64,000 nucleotides of DNA from positions 239,178 to 303,177 of the forward strand of contig JABTUS010000008.1 in assembly GCA_015075305.1 (NCBI GenBank), given 5' to 3'. Source of the stretch: Opitutaceae bacterium. Its GTDB lineage: Bacteria; Verrucomicrobiota; Verrucomicrobiia; Opitutales; Opitutaceae. This document shows positions 1 through 11,228 of the stretch, one piece after another. Within the stretch, counting starts at the first letter, position 1. The number at the start of each line of letters is the position of its first letter. The notes under the pieces are model-generated. The model was not told the DNA's origin and made no database searches. It worked only from the letters and a program-made list of their open reading frames with translations. The position numbers and the translations under genes are program-made.

Positions 1-279
1 ATTTACCATGAGCTGGGTTCGATCCAGTGCCTCGCCCTGGCGCGGCGGCGCCTCGGGAACAGGCCAATGTTCAGGAGTGGCGACGATTGCGAGCACCCCG
101 ATCAAAAGGATGATTGCGGCAAGTGTCGTTGGGAATCCCGTTCGCATCAGACGCTGGGAAATGGGAGTCACTTGTGTGGATCGCGTGTCGCCGGTTTTCT
201 GCGGAGGGATTGAAACCATTGGGGCGGTTCGCGTTGCGCTATTGCGCAAGGCTGGACGATTTTCAAGTGGATTTGTCAT
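1..279 (-). CDS. N-terminal fragment of a single-pass membrane protein (runs off left edge)
   Basis: Reading the minus strand from an ATG at 279 gives 93 open codons to the window edge. The product begins MTNPLENRPALRNS, has a polar N-terminus of about 45 residues, then one strongly hydrophobic stretch at about residues 50-70 (TTLAAIILLIGVLAIVA), followed by a proline-rich segment. This suggests a bitopic inner-membrane protein with a short cytoplasmic tail. It is divergent from dprA. Later ATG codons (codons 21 and 45) could be the true start; no Shine-Dalgarno site decides it. The family is not recognisable from this fragment. Confidence 0.5.
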   Translation of the reverse strand, partial: MTNPLENRPALRNSATRTAPMVSIPPQKTGDTRSTQVTPISQRLMRTGFPTTLAAIILLIGVLAIVATPEHWPVPEAPPRQGEALDRTQLMVN

Positions 280-353
280 GGCTGACATCAGTAGTTGGGT
301 TGCCCATCCGGGGCCGGGGTTGCCCCAGACTTGGGGTAAAATTGGCGGCGACA

Positions 354-360
354 GGGGAGG
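354..360 (+). promoter_or_regulatory. Ribosome binding site for dprA
   Basis: GGGGAGG lies 7 bases before the ATG at 368. It decides this start over the much longer open frame that begins near the window edge. Confidence 0.55.
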
Positions 361-367
361 GGGCGCG

Positions 368-1525
368 ATGCATGAGGTGGGCATGTCGACTTCGGAACCT
401 CCCTCACATTTTCAATCCCTCCTCATTCTGAACGCGCTTTCAGAGGTGGGGCCGGTGACGACCAATCGGTTGCTGGCCGAGTTTGGCGGGGATGCCTGCC
501 AGATTCTTTCAGCGGGATTGGAACGCCTGATGAGCGTTCGCGGGGTTGGCGACATCAAGGCCCGTTCCGTTGCAGGGTGGCGGGAGGCGTTTGACCTCGA
601 AAAGGAGGAATCGCGGATGGCGGCGGCCGGGGTCGGATTCCTCACGGCTTCGCATGCCGGCTATCCGCCGCTCTTGAAGGAGATTCACGACCCGCCCATC
701 GGACTCTATCACAAAGGCACCTACGCGCCGGACAGGCCATGCGTTGCGATTGTGGGCTCCAGGCGCACGACGCTGTACGGCCAGACTGTAGCTGCAAAGC
801 TCGGAGCGGACCTGGCCGGCGCGGGATTCTGCGTTGTCAGCGGGCTTGCCCGCGGCATTGACACCGCCGCGCACGAGGGGGCGCTTTCGGCCGGGGGAAA
901 AACGGTGGCGGTGCTGGGTCATGGCATCGACAGCGTCTACCCCCCCGAGAACCTCCCGCTGTTTCGACGCATCGCCCAGGATGGCGCGCTTCTCACGGAG
1001 TTTCCCTTTGCGCGCCGGGCGGATCGTCAGACATTCGCCATGCGAAATCGCATCGTTTCAGGGATGAGCGTGGCATTGATCGTTGTTGAGAGCGACATCG
1101 ACGGCGGATCCATGATCACTGCGAAGTTTGCGGGCGATCAAGGCCGTCTGGTGTTCGCCGTGCCGGGACGAATCGATCAGGCGTCCAGCGCGGGCTGTCA
1201 TCAATTGATCCGCGATGGCGCCGCGCTCCTGACCAGCGTTGATGATCTGCTCTCGGAGTTGAGTTATCTCGACGGGCTCAGACCGACTGCAATCATGCCC
1301 AATGCGAGTCGCCATGAGTGTCTGGCACCTCCACAGGATCTTTCCCGGGAAGAACACCTGCTGCTCTCCTGCTTCAAGGGCGGATCGATTCTATCGATCG
1401 ATGCCCTTTGCTCCCTGTCAGGACTGCCGCTGCCGGTAGTTTCTGTCGGCTTGATGCGCCTGGAGCTCAAACGGATGGTGGCAAAACGTGTTGATGGAGC
1501 CTTCGAGGCAAGAACCACGCCTTGA
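368..1525 (+). CDS. dprA: DNA-processing protein DprA (natural transformation)
   Basis: 385 aa, the usual size for DprA/Smf. DprA binds incoming single-stranded DNA in the cytoplasm and loads RecA during natural transformation. Three parts are visible: an N-terminal SAM/HhH-like region (ILNALSEVGPVTTNRLLAEFG), the central Rossmann-like DprA fold with the hallmark blocks VAIVGSRR, VSGLARGIDTAAH, GIDSVYPPEN and RNRIVSGMS, and a C-terminal winged-helix domain (about residues 320-380). The start at 368 is preferred because of the upstream GGGGAGG; 383 is an alternative. The reading frame stays open upstream to base 8, but that extension does not look like DprA. A neighbouring hairpin follows the stop. 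Confidence 0.95.
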   Translation: MHEVGMSTSEPPSHFQSLLILNALSEVGPVTTNRLLAEFGGDACQILSAGLERLMSVRGVGDIKARSVAGWREAFDLEKEESRMAAAGVGFLTASHAGYPPLLKEIHDPPIGLYHKGTYAPDRPCVAIVGSRRTTLYGQTVAAKLGADLAGAGFCVVSGLARGIDTAAHEGALSAGGKTVAVLGHGIDSVYPPENLPLFRRIAQDGALLTEFPFARRADRQTFAMRNRIVSGMSVALIVVESDIDGGSMITAKFAGDQGRLVFAVPGRIDQASSAGCHQLIRDGAALLTSVDDLLSELSYLDGLRPTAIMPNASRHECLAPPQDLSREEHLLLSCFKGGSILSIDALCSLSGLPLPVVSVGLMRLELKRMVAKRVDGAFEARTTP

Positions 1526-1536
1526 GCAGGGCCGGT

Positions 1537-1566
1537 GGTGCCGGACTCAAAATGAGATCTGGCACC
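1537..1566 (+). terminator. Hairpin after dprA, possible terminator without U-tract
   Basis: GGTGCC at 1537-1542 pairs with GGCACC at 1561-1566, and CTCA/TGAG arms lie inside around an AAA loop. There is no T-run afterwards, so it may be a weak or factor-dependent terminator, or an RNA-processing hairpin before the peptidase gene. Confidence 0.3.
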
Positions 1567-1594
1567 CGCTGAAGAAGCGAATCAGTCTTCAAGG

Positions 1595-3700
1595 ATGCCC
1601 CCCAATCAATTCGCCCTGCTTGCGCTGACCCTGGCGGTGACGTCCGCCGCAACGCCCTTGAACGCGGCCCGGCGTGCCATCACGCACGAGGACGTCTGGT
1701 TGATGAAGCGGGTTGGGAGTCCCGTGCTCAGTCCGGATGGCCGGTGGGTGGTCTTTCAGATGGTGGAGCCCGCCTATGACTCCAAGGACCAGACGAGCGA
1801 TCTCTGGATTGTGCCCTCGGACGGCTCGCAGGAGCCGCGCCCCTTGACCCGGACAAAGGGCGGCGAATCCGGCGCCAGTTGGAGTCCCGACGGCCGGCGG
1901 CTGGCGTTCTCAGCGAAGCGCGACGCGGATGAGGCGCAGCAGATTTATGTTCTCGATCTTTCCGGAGGAGAGGCTGAACGGGTGACCTCGCTCTCGACGG
2001 GTGCCCGGATGCCACGCTGGAGTCCGGATGGTTCAAGGCTGCTGTTCACGAGCGAGGTTTATCCGGGGACCATCGATGATGCTGCAAATCAGAAGGAGGC
2101 GAAGCGGGAGAAGGCGCGGAAATGGAACGCCCATGTTTACGAAGGCTTTCCGATTCGGTACTGGGACAAGTGGCTCGACCGGAAGCAGGCGCATCTTTTT
2201 GTGCAGGCGGCAAAGGCCGGTGCGGTTCCCCGGGACCTGCTTGCAGGCACACAATTGGTGGCGGAGGCTGGGTTTGCCGGCAGGGAGACTGAATCGGGCG
2301 AGGAGATCGCCGCGGTCTGGACACCGGACGGCAGGCAGATCGTTTTTGCCGCGAGAACGGATCGGGACAAGGCGGCCTATCAGACGGTGCCAACGCATTT
2401 GTTCGCTGTCGACGCCGATGGCGGGGAACCGCGGAAGCTGACACCCGGCGCCGACAGCTACGGCACGCCTTCCTTCCGGCCGGATGGGCGCGCGATGCTG
2501 GCGGAGTTCACTCCCGGTGGTGATGGGCGCGTTTATCACCACAGTCGCATTGCGAGCTTTCCCTGGCCCTTCGATGCGTCGCAGCGCAAGGTGCTCACTG
2601 CGGCTTTGGACTTGTCCGTTGGCGGATTTTCGACGAGCGCGGACAGCCGCGCGATTTATTTCACGGCTGAGGACGCGGAGCAGATCAAGCTGTATTCAGT
2701 CGGTGCAGCCGGCGGCAAAGTTTCCCCCATTGAAATCGAGGGGACGGGGGTGTTTTCAGGGATTGCGATCAGGCGCGGTGTCATCGTAGCGAATCGGGAA
2801 AGCGCCCTTGCGCCGGCCGAGGTCGGCGTCATTGATCCGGGGAGAAGAACCTGGACGCCACTGACGCGATTCAACGATTCGAGGCTGGCGCAACTCGACC
2901 TTTCGGCGCTGGAGTCGTTTCGATTCAAGAGTTCGAAGGGGCGCGAAATTCACAGCATGATTGTCAAACCGGCAGCCTTTGATCCGGGGAGGAAATATCC
3001 GCTGTTTGTGCTGCTTCACGGGGGGCCGGCACCGCAGTTCAAGGATGCCTGGGGAACACGGTGGAACTATCACCTTCTGGCTGCGCCGGGGTATGTCCTG
3101 CTGCTTACCAACTATTCCGGATCGCGCGGGTATTCGGAGGCCTTCGGCCAGGCCATTCAAGGGGATCCGCTGCGTGGGCCCGCCGATGAAATCAATCAGG
3201 CCGCGGACGAGGCCATTCGACGATATGCCTTCATCGATGGTTCGCGGCAGGTGGCCGGTGGCGCCAGTTATGGCGGGCATCTCGCTCACTGGCTTCAGGC
3301 GACAACGACCCGGTACAAGGCGCTGGTTGCGCACGCGGGACTCGCGAATCTTGAGAGCCAGTGGGCGACGAGCGACGGCATCTTTCACCGGGAGGTTGCG
3401 ATGGGCGGCCCGGTTTGGGAGCAGGGGAGCGTCTGGCGCGAGCAGAACCCGGTGCGCCTGGCGGGGAATCATGACAAGGGCGCCGGCTGGGTGACTCCCA
3501 TGCTGCTGAGCGTCGGCGAGCGCGACTATCGCGTGCCGTTCAACAACACGATCGAGTCATGGAGTTTTCACCAGCGACTGCGAATACCGAGCAAGCTGAT
3601 CGTTTTTCCGGAGGAGAATCACTGGATTCTCCGTGGCGAGAACAGTCGCTACTGGTATTCAGAGGTTCATGCGTGGCTTGCCAGGTGGCTCGGGCAATAG
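1595..3700 (+). CDS. Exported S9-family prolyl oligopeptidase/dipeptidyl peptidase
   Basis: 701 aa serine peptidase of family S9. The N-terminus (MPPNQFALLALTLAVTSAATPLNA) is a signal peptide, so it should act in the periplasm. Residues of about 40-430 form a beta-propeller with repeated PD40/WD40-like motifs (LSPDGRWV, WSPDGRRLAF, WSPDGSRLLF, WTPDGRQIVF). The C-terminal alpha/beta-hydrolase domain has the nucleophile elbow GGASYGGH (Ser558), then Asp in GERDYRVP and His in EENHW completing the triad. S9 enzymes of this type trim dipeptides or oligopeptides from imported or wall-derived peptides. The gene lies 69 bases after dprA on the same strand and is convergent with the next gene. Confidence 0.92.
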   Translation: MPPNQFALLALTLAVTSAATPLNAARRAITHEDVWLMKRVGSPVLSPDGRWVVFQMVEPAYDSKDQTSDLWIVPSDGSQEPRPLTRTKGGESGASWSPDGRRLAFSAKRDADEAQQIYVLDLSGGEAERVTSLSTGARMPRWSPDGSRLLFTSEVYPGTIDDAANQKEAKREKARKWNAHVYEGFPIRYWDKWLDRKQAHLFVQAAKAGAVPRDLLAGTQLVAEAGFAGRETESGEEIAAVWTPDGRQIVFAARTDRDKAAYQTVPTHLFAVDADGGEPRKLTPGADSYGTPSFRPDGRAMLAEFTPGGDGRVYHHSRIASFPWPFDASQRKVLTAALDLSVGGFSTSADSRAIYFTAEDAEQIKLYSVGAAGGKVSPIEIEGTGVFSGIAIRRGVIVANRESALAPAEVGVIDPGRRTWTPLTRFNDSRLAQLDLSALESFRFKSSKGREIHSMIVKPAAFDPGRKYPLFVLLHGGPAPQFKDAWGTRWNYHLLAAPGYVLLLTNYSGSRGYSEAFGQAIQGDPLRGPADEINQAADEAIRRYAFIDGSRQVAGGASYGGHLAHWLQATTTRYKALVAHAGLANLESQWATSDGIFHREVAMGGPVWEQGSVWREQNPVRLAGNHDKGAGWVTPMLLSVGERDYRVPFNNTIESWSFHQRLRIPSKLIVFPEENHWILRGENSRYWYSEVHAWLARWLGQ

Positions 3701-3749
3701 CCTCGATTCGCCCGGGCTCAACAATTACGGGCGGCGCCGCGCACGGCTT

Positions 3750-4340
3750 TCAGAATCCGCGCTTCTGGAGCTGCACGCTGAGTTCCTGCATGAACGCCTG
3801 GGCTTCCTCGGGTTTGGGACGATAGCCGGGCTTGCTGACCTCCGTGAATCCCGGGCGTCCATAGTTGTCGACAATCCATTTTGCGGTGACTCCGTCGCTG
3901 AAAGTCACCGAGCCGCTGGCCAGTGCACCGGGGTTCAGGGTGACCTTGTCCACGTCAACGATCACGCCGCTTGCGCCGTCTGATGGCGGAGCATCGGCTT
4001 CGTCCATGGTGTCGCCCTCGGCATCCTCCATCGCATCCGCACCGGCCGAAGGCTCATCCATGACAGTCTGGTCGTCATCGCCGCCCGCCGGATTTGCCGC
4101 CGGGCGTGACCTTGTCTTTTCCGCGTTCGAAGGGGGCGGGACCTTGGAAACATCCGTGGATTCCGCCTTCGACGGCGGGTCCTTGAGATTCAGGTTCAGG
4201 TCGTCCACCAGAAAACGCACATCCATGTAGGTCATTGTGACCGAGAACTGCTCGCGGAGCTTTTTTTGGACGGCAGACAGGTTGTCACCTGCGGCAATCC
4301 AGGTGGCGACCGTTTCCTTTTGTTCAGGCGTAAGCGTCAT
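3750..4340 (-). CDS. Conserved hypothetical, HTH-like N-terminus with acidic linker
   Basis: 196 aa, no recognised family. The first 50 residues (TPEQKETVATWIAAGDNLSAVQKKLREQF) look like a compact helical, HTH-like unit. They are followed by a low-complexity acidic and proline-rich linker at about residues 55-125 (many D, E, P and A) and a small conserved C-terminal domain at about 125-196 (SGSVTFSDGVTAKWIVDNYGRPGF). There is no signal peptide. It is transcribed in the same direction as dnaA, 161 bases downstream of it, and convergent with the S9 peptidase. A regulatory or nucleoid role is possible but unproven. Confidence 0.75.
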   Translation of the reverse strand: MTLTPEQKETVATWIAAGDNLSAVQKKLREQFSVTMTYMDVRFLVDDLNLNLKDPPSKAESTDVSKVPPPSNAEKTRSRPAANPAGGDDDQTVMDEPSAGADAMEDAEGDTMDEADAPPSDGASGVIVDVDKVTLNPGALASGSVTFSDGVTAKWIVDNYGRPGFTEVSKPGYRPKPEEAQAFMQELSVQLQKRGF

Positions 4341-4501
4341 GATGGGATGATTGGGAGGGAGAGTGCTTGTGAAGGATGTGAGTTGACGGCAGCACGCGAT
4401 TCACGCGCCCATGCGTTTTGAACGTGCGGCAGACAGGCTATACACGCGGTCTGCGATTCCACAAGCCGTGAAAGGCAGGGGGAGAGGGACTGCAGCCGCG
4501 G

Positions 4502-5899
4502 TCAGCGGGAGAGCTGGGCCTTGAGGAACTCCACGCTGCCGCGCACGGAGGAGTCCTGCTCCATCATGATGTCCACGGCCTTGCAGGCGTGGATGACGGT
4601 GCCGTGATCTCGACCCCCGAAGGCGTCGCCGATTTCCTGCAGGGAAAGCTTGGTGAGCGTGCGTGCAAGGTACATGGCGATCTGGCGGGGAATCGCGATG
4701 TTGTTGGGCCGGCGTTTGCTCGTCATGTCGCCCATTCGAAGCTGATAGTGTTCCGTGACCTTCTTCTGGATCACCTCCACCGTGAGCTGGTGCTGGGCCT
4801 GCTCCATGAGCACGTCCTTCAGCAGTTCCTCCGTCGTGGCGAGCGTTATGGGGCGCCCCGTGAGCCCGGAATAGCTGGCGACCTTGATCAAGGCTCCCTC
4901 AAGGCGGCGGATGTTCCTTGAAATGTGCTGCGCGATGAAACTGAGCACTTCCGCGGGAGCGTCGAAGCGCAGTGCCGCGGCCTTGGTGCGAAGGATGGCG
5001 AACCGGGTTTCGTAGTCGGGAGCCTGGATGTCCGCGGGAAGGCCCCATTCAAATCGCGACACCAGCCGGGCTTCGAGCTTGGCGATTTCCGAAGCCCGCC
5101 GGTCGCTGGAAAGGACGATCTGCTTTCCCGATTCGAAGAGCTCGTTGAATGTGTGGAAAAACTCCTCCTGTATGCGCTCCTTTTCCGCGAGGAACTGGAC
5201 ATCATCGATCAGGAGGATGTCCACGCTGCGATAGCGCTGACGGAACCTGGTCAGGGCGTTTTCCTGAAGGCCCTGGATGAATTCGTTGGTGAACTTTTCG
5301 GTTGAGAGATAGGCGACCCGGGCTTCGGGATTGTTCTTCAGGATCGTATGCCCGATGGCGTGCATCAGGTGGGTCTTGCCGAGACCCGTGTCGCCGTAGA
5401 GAAACAGCGGGTTGTAGGCCTGCGCAGGTGCCTGGGCCACGGCGAGCGACGCCGCGTGGGCCATCTGGTTGTTGTTTCCGACGACAAACGTCTCAAAGGT
5501 GTTTCGCTGATTGAGGGTGCCGCAGGAGGATCCGTGGTTGTTTCGTTCGTCGAAACGAGGCGACCGGCGGTGGCCGTGGTTTCGCGCCTTGGGTGCGGGT
5601 TGTGCGTCCCCCAGACCGGCGGAATGTGGAAGCGTCGGGGCACCCTCGGATTTCCTCAATCTCACCGTGATCATCCGGCCCGCTGTCAGGCGCAGGCGTT
5701 GAGTGATGAGGTCCAGGTAATTGTCCTGGATCCAAAAGGCCGCAAAATCCGTTGGGACGCCAAGAGTCAGTGAATCATCGCTGGATTCAATGCAGCTTAT
5801 TGGCTCGAACCACAGCTTGTAGACGTCTTCCGGAAAAAGCCCGCGAATGTCATTCTTGGCGGATTCCCAAAGGGAGGGAGACGTTGAAACTGAGGACAT
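4502..5899 (-). CDS. dnaA: Chromosomal replication initiator protein DnaA
   Basis: 465 aa, normal DnaA length. DnaA binds DnaA boxes at oriC, oligomerises with ATP and opens the origin. All four domains are visible: domain I (about 1-80, WFEPISCIES), a low-conservation linker (about 81-130), the AAA+ domain with Walker A GDTGLGKTHLM (169-179) and Walker B IDDVQFL (231-237), and the domain IV helix-turn-helix with the box-reading motif GGRDHGTVIHAC near the C-terminus. It is not followed by dnaN. The upstream 447 bases contain candidate DnaA boxes, consistent with autoregulation or an origin. No Shine-Dalgarno site precedes the ATG. Confidence 0.97.
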   Translation of the reverse strand: MSSVSTSPSLWESAKNDIRGLFPEDVYKLWFEPISCIESSDDSLTLGVPTDFAAFWIQDNYLDLITQRLRLTAGRMITVRLRKSEGAPTLPHSAGLGDAQPAPKARNHGHRRSPRFDERNNHGSSCGTLNQRNTFETFVVGNNNQMAHAASLAVAQAPAQAYNPLFLYGDTGLGKTHLMHAIGHTILKNNPEARVAYLSTEKFTNEFIQGLQENALTRFRQRYRSVDILLIDDVQFLAEKERIQEEFFHTFNELFESGKQIVLSSDRRASEIAKLEARLVSRFEWGLPADIQAPDYETRFAILRTKAAALRFDAPAEVLSFIAQHISRNIRRLEGALIKVASYSGLTGRPITLATTEELLKDVLMEQAQHQLTVEVIQKKVTEHYQLRMGDMTSKRRPNNIAIPRQIAMYLARTLTKLSLQEIGDAFGGRDHGTVIHACKAVDIMMEQDSSVRGSVEFLKAQLSR

Positions 5900-6346
5900 G
5901 GAAGAGTCAGGAGGGGAGATTATTCACACCCTTTGGTAATCGGGCGCTTGAGAGAGGGAGAAGAGAGGGAAACGTTGAGTCGGGCGATAACAATTCGCGT
6001 GCGGCCGGGTGCAGCGGCCCGTCAATCAGGATGGTGTAAATTAATGGTATGCAGATCGTTGAAATGTCATGTGCCGAGGATCATTGAAAGGATGTCGATG
6101 TGATCGTTGCGAGCCATGCGGGTGGAAGCAAAAGGGAAGTTCGCTATAACGTTGAACAAAAAGAGCCTTTCAAGAGCAACTTTCTCCCAAGTTATTCACC
6201 AGAAAAATGCGGATAAGTTTTCCGGTTTTTTTTGGTTGCCAAGAAATCGCCCGCTGCCCCGCCCGTCGAAGGCTGTCCGCCCCACGTAGTCGAAATCCTG
6301 CTACACGGGCCTGTTTCCCCTCCAGGACGATGAAGTTGCGCCGTTG
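5900..6346. other. Intergenic region upstream of dnaA with DnaA boxes, candidate oriC
   Basis: 447 bases without a gene between dnaA and the end of ispG. It contains TTATTCACA at 5920-5928, which matches the DnaA-box consensus TTATNCACA, plus TTATTCACC at 6192-6200 and an inverted TTATCCGCA at 6208-6216, each one base off. The stretch at about 6110-6240 is richer in A+T than the surrounding genes, including a T8 run near 6226-6233. This could be the replication origin or only the dnaA promoter with autoregulatory boxes. A TGCTACACGG direct repeat (6299-6308 and 6345-6354) flanks the ispG 3' end. Confidence 0.4.
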
Positions 6347-8496
<2,150 letters not shown>

Positions 8497-8500
<4 letters not shown>

Positions 8501-9939
8501 CTGTCCGGCGCAGGCGATGGAGCCGGTGAGGGGCTTGCCGCGGGCGGGGCCGCGGGATGGGCATCGCGCGCCCAGCGGCGAACGTCAAAGAAGCTGACGT
8601 AGATGATCATGCTGAACAGCAGCACGACAAAGACGCTCTGCGTGGTTGCGATGAAGTTTGCGGGAAGGGAGCGTCCGCGAAGCTTCGCGATGGTCGCAAA
8701 AAGCATGTGCCCGCCGTCGAGAACGGGAATCGGCAGGAGGTTGAACACCGCCAGGTTGATGTTCACGAGGATCGTGAACCAAAGGACCAGCCGGATGTCC
8801 GCCTGCGCGGCCATGTGGAAGACGCGGATTATTCCGACGGGGCCGCTCAGCTTTGAGATCCCGATGTCGCTGCGGGGATTCACGAGGCTTGCGAGCGTCT
8901 GCCAGGTCTTGTCCAGGTGGGAGGCGAACTGCTTGAAGGGCGTTTCGTACACAAGCCTGCTTTCGAAGGCAAAAGTGAGGCCGATGTCAGCCGGGTCCTT
9001 CGCCTTTTCCGCGCCCCGGGCCGGCAGCGTGAGGGCGAGCGGCTGTCCGTCCCGCAGAATGCTGACCGCCACCGTCCGGTCCCTGTGGCTGCCGAGGTAC
9101 TCCCCGTAGGCCTGAAGACTCAGGGTGGGAGTTGTATCCAGGGAAAGGATACGATCCTTCGGGCGCAGGCCGATGCGCGAGGCTTCGGAGCCGGCGTCCA
9201 CCGAATGTACGACGAGGTCGTAGGCGGGGGCGATGCCGACCTTTCTCATCTTTTCGTCGCCGGCGAGCAGGGGATAGACCGTGAGATCGAGGAGTTTCCC
9301 ATTGCGTTCGACGGTGAAGACGGCCTTGCGCCGCCCATCGGCCGCACGCTGCGTTCCGGTCACGAGCGTTTGCAGGAGGTCCTGCCAGTCCTCGAGCCTG
9401 CGACCGTCGATGGCCCTGACGACATCGCCCACCTGAAGGCCGGCCTCCCGCGCCGGGCTGGTGACGGGCGTGTGGTCGGGCAGTTCAATCTGTGCCGCGA
9501 CATAGCCGATCCGGGTGGTCGCCTGATCGCTGCTCACCGGCTGTCCGATCATCCAGAGGATGATGGCAAGGCAGAAGGCAAAGAGGATGTTGAAGAACGC
9601 CCCGGCTGCGGCGACGATCATCTTGTCCGCGTAGCCGGCGGGTGGCAGCGCGTCCGCCCCGGGTGAGGCAGCTCCCTCGAGGCCCTTGAGGTCAGCCAGT
9701 TGTGGAAGAGCCACGTATCCTCCCAGCGGGAGCCAGGAGACGCGGTAATCGACGCCATCCCTGCCTTTCCAGCCAAACATTTTCGGGCCGAAGCCGATGG
9801 AGAACCGCTCGATGTGCATGCCCCTGCGGCGCGCGGCGAGGAAATGCCCCAGCTCATGGACGAAGATGGATCCGCCGAAGAAAAGAACGATCAGAAAAAC
9901 CGCCCAAAGGTTGGAAAGGAGGATGGTGAGGAGGTCCAT
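8497..9939 (-). CDS. rseP: Site-2 intramembrane zinc metalloprotease RseP
   Basis: 480 aa. RseP-type proteases cleave transmembrane anchors, such as anti-sigma factors and signal-peptide remnants, within the inner membrane. The zinc motif HELGH is at residues 28-32 in the first membrane helix. The third ligand motif LDGGH follows NLLPIPV near residue 410. Between them are PDZ segments (AGLQVGDVVRAIDGR and a second, IGLRPKDRILSLD). The C-terminus ends in a proline/alanine/serine tail. It lies between dxr and ispG, as in many bacteria, and overlaps ispG by four bases, which indicates translational coupling. Confidence 0.95.
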
Positions 9940-9984
9940 TTATGGTGTTTGGAGGGAATTTGGATTTCGATCGATCTTATGGAT

Positions 9985-11193
9985 TCAGGTTCCAGAAGGG
10001 TGAATGAGCCGGGGCCCGGCGGCGTCTTGACAGCGATCCGTCGCGACCCGGCGGGCCACGGCATCGACAGCGAGAACGGACGACAGATCCGACGGTTCGA
10101 AGGAACTCACGGTCTGGAGAGTATGATCGACAACCTCGGAAATCGCAAGAAAGCCGAGTTTGCGCGCCAGGAACGCCTCGACGGCGACTTCGTTGGCCGC
10201 ATTGAAGATCGCCGGCGCGACCCCTCCGGCAGCCATCGTCTGGCGTGCGAGGCGATAGAGGGGGAAGCGGGTTTCATCGACGGGTTTGAAATCCAGCGAG
10301 AGGCATTGCTGCAGATCAAGCGGACGGTCGACGCCCGCCTCCGTAAGATCGGGGAGCAGCGCGCGCTGAATCGGGAAGGTCATCGATGGCGGGCTGAGCT
10401 GCGCGAGCATGACTCCGTCGACGAATTCAACCAGGCAGTGCACGATGCTCTGGTCATGAATGACGGCCGAACACTGCTGCGGCTTCAAATCAAAGAGCCA
10501 CTGGGCCTCGATCAGTTCGAGCCCCTTGTTTGCGAGTGTGGCTGAATCGACGGTGATCTTGGGCCCCATTGACCAGTTCGGATGCTTGAGCGCGTCCTCC
10601 CGGGTGACCCGTGCCAGATTTTCCAGCGGGAGATTGCGAAAGGCGCCGCCGCTGGCCGTCAGAATGACCCGGGCGACCGCCGACCTGCCGTGTCCGGCCA
10701 GGCACTGGGCGACCGCAGCATGTTCACTGTCAACCGGGAGCAGCCGCGCGCCGGATTTCCGGGCGGCGTCCATCACAAACCGTCCGGCAAGAACCAGAAT
10801 TTCCTTTGAAGCGAGTGCGAGGTCCTTGCCAGCGGCAAGAGCAGCCAGTGCGGGAGCGAGTCCGGCGGTTCCAACGACCGCGACAAGGACCACGTCGGCC
10901 TCCGGCAGCGAGGCCAGTTCGATGAGACCCTGTTCGCCAGTGTGGAGATCGTGCGCACCTTGGAAGAGCGAATTCCTCCTGGCGCCCATTGCGACGGACT
11001 CATCAGCGATGGCCACGTGCCGCACACGGTGGGCGGCGGCGATTGCGGCCAGGCGGGGAGCATTGGCGCGGGAGGCGATGCCGACGAGCTCGAGCCTGTC
11101 CGGATGCGCGGCAATGACACGCAACGCGCTTTCTCCAATGGAACCGGTGGCGCCCAGCAGGACGACGCGACGGCGGGGACGGGATGGCATCAT
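9985..11193 (-). CDS. dxr: 1-deoxy-D-xylulose 5-phosphate reductoisomerase
   Basis: 402 aa from the ATG at 11193 (a second ATG follows directly at 11190). It catalyses the NADPH-dependent rearrangement and reduction of DXP to MEP, the committed step of the same pathway as ispG. The N-terminus shows the nucleotide-binding motif LLGATGSIGESAL. The catalytic and metal region is seen in ASKEILVLAG, PVDSEHAAVAQCL, LTASGGAFRNL and the block HPNWSMGPKITVDSATLANKGLE. The open frame continues upstream for 137 codons into the cdsA region, but these residues do not resemble Dxr, so the shorter start is used. It lies 35 bases after cdsA and 45 before rseP. Confidence 0.95.
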   Translation of the reverse strand: MMPSRPRRRVVLLGATGSIGESALRVIAAHPDRLELVGIASRANAPRLAAIAAAHRVRHVAIADESVAMGARRNSLFQGAHDLHTGEQGLIELASLPEADVVLVAVVGTAGLAPALAALAAGKDLALASKEILVLAGRFVMDAARKSGARLLPVDSEHAAVAQCLAGHGRSAVARVILTASGGAFRNLPLENLARVTREDALKHPNWSMGPKITVDSATLANKGLELIEAQWLFDLKPQQCSAVIHDQSIVHCLVEFVDGVMLAQLSPPSMTFPIQRALLPDLTEAGVDRPLDLQQCLSLDFKPVDETRFPLYRLARQTMAAGGVAPAIFNAANEVAVEAFLARKLGFLAISEVVDHTLQTVSSFEPSDLSSVLAVDAVARRVATDRCQDAAGPRLIHPSGT

Positions 11194-11228
11194 GCGAAGA
11201 CGGTCAAGGAGTACGGCGCGAGTCCCCG

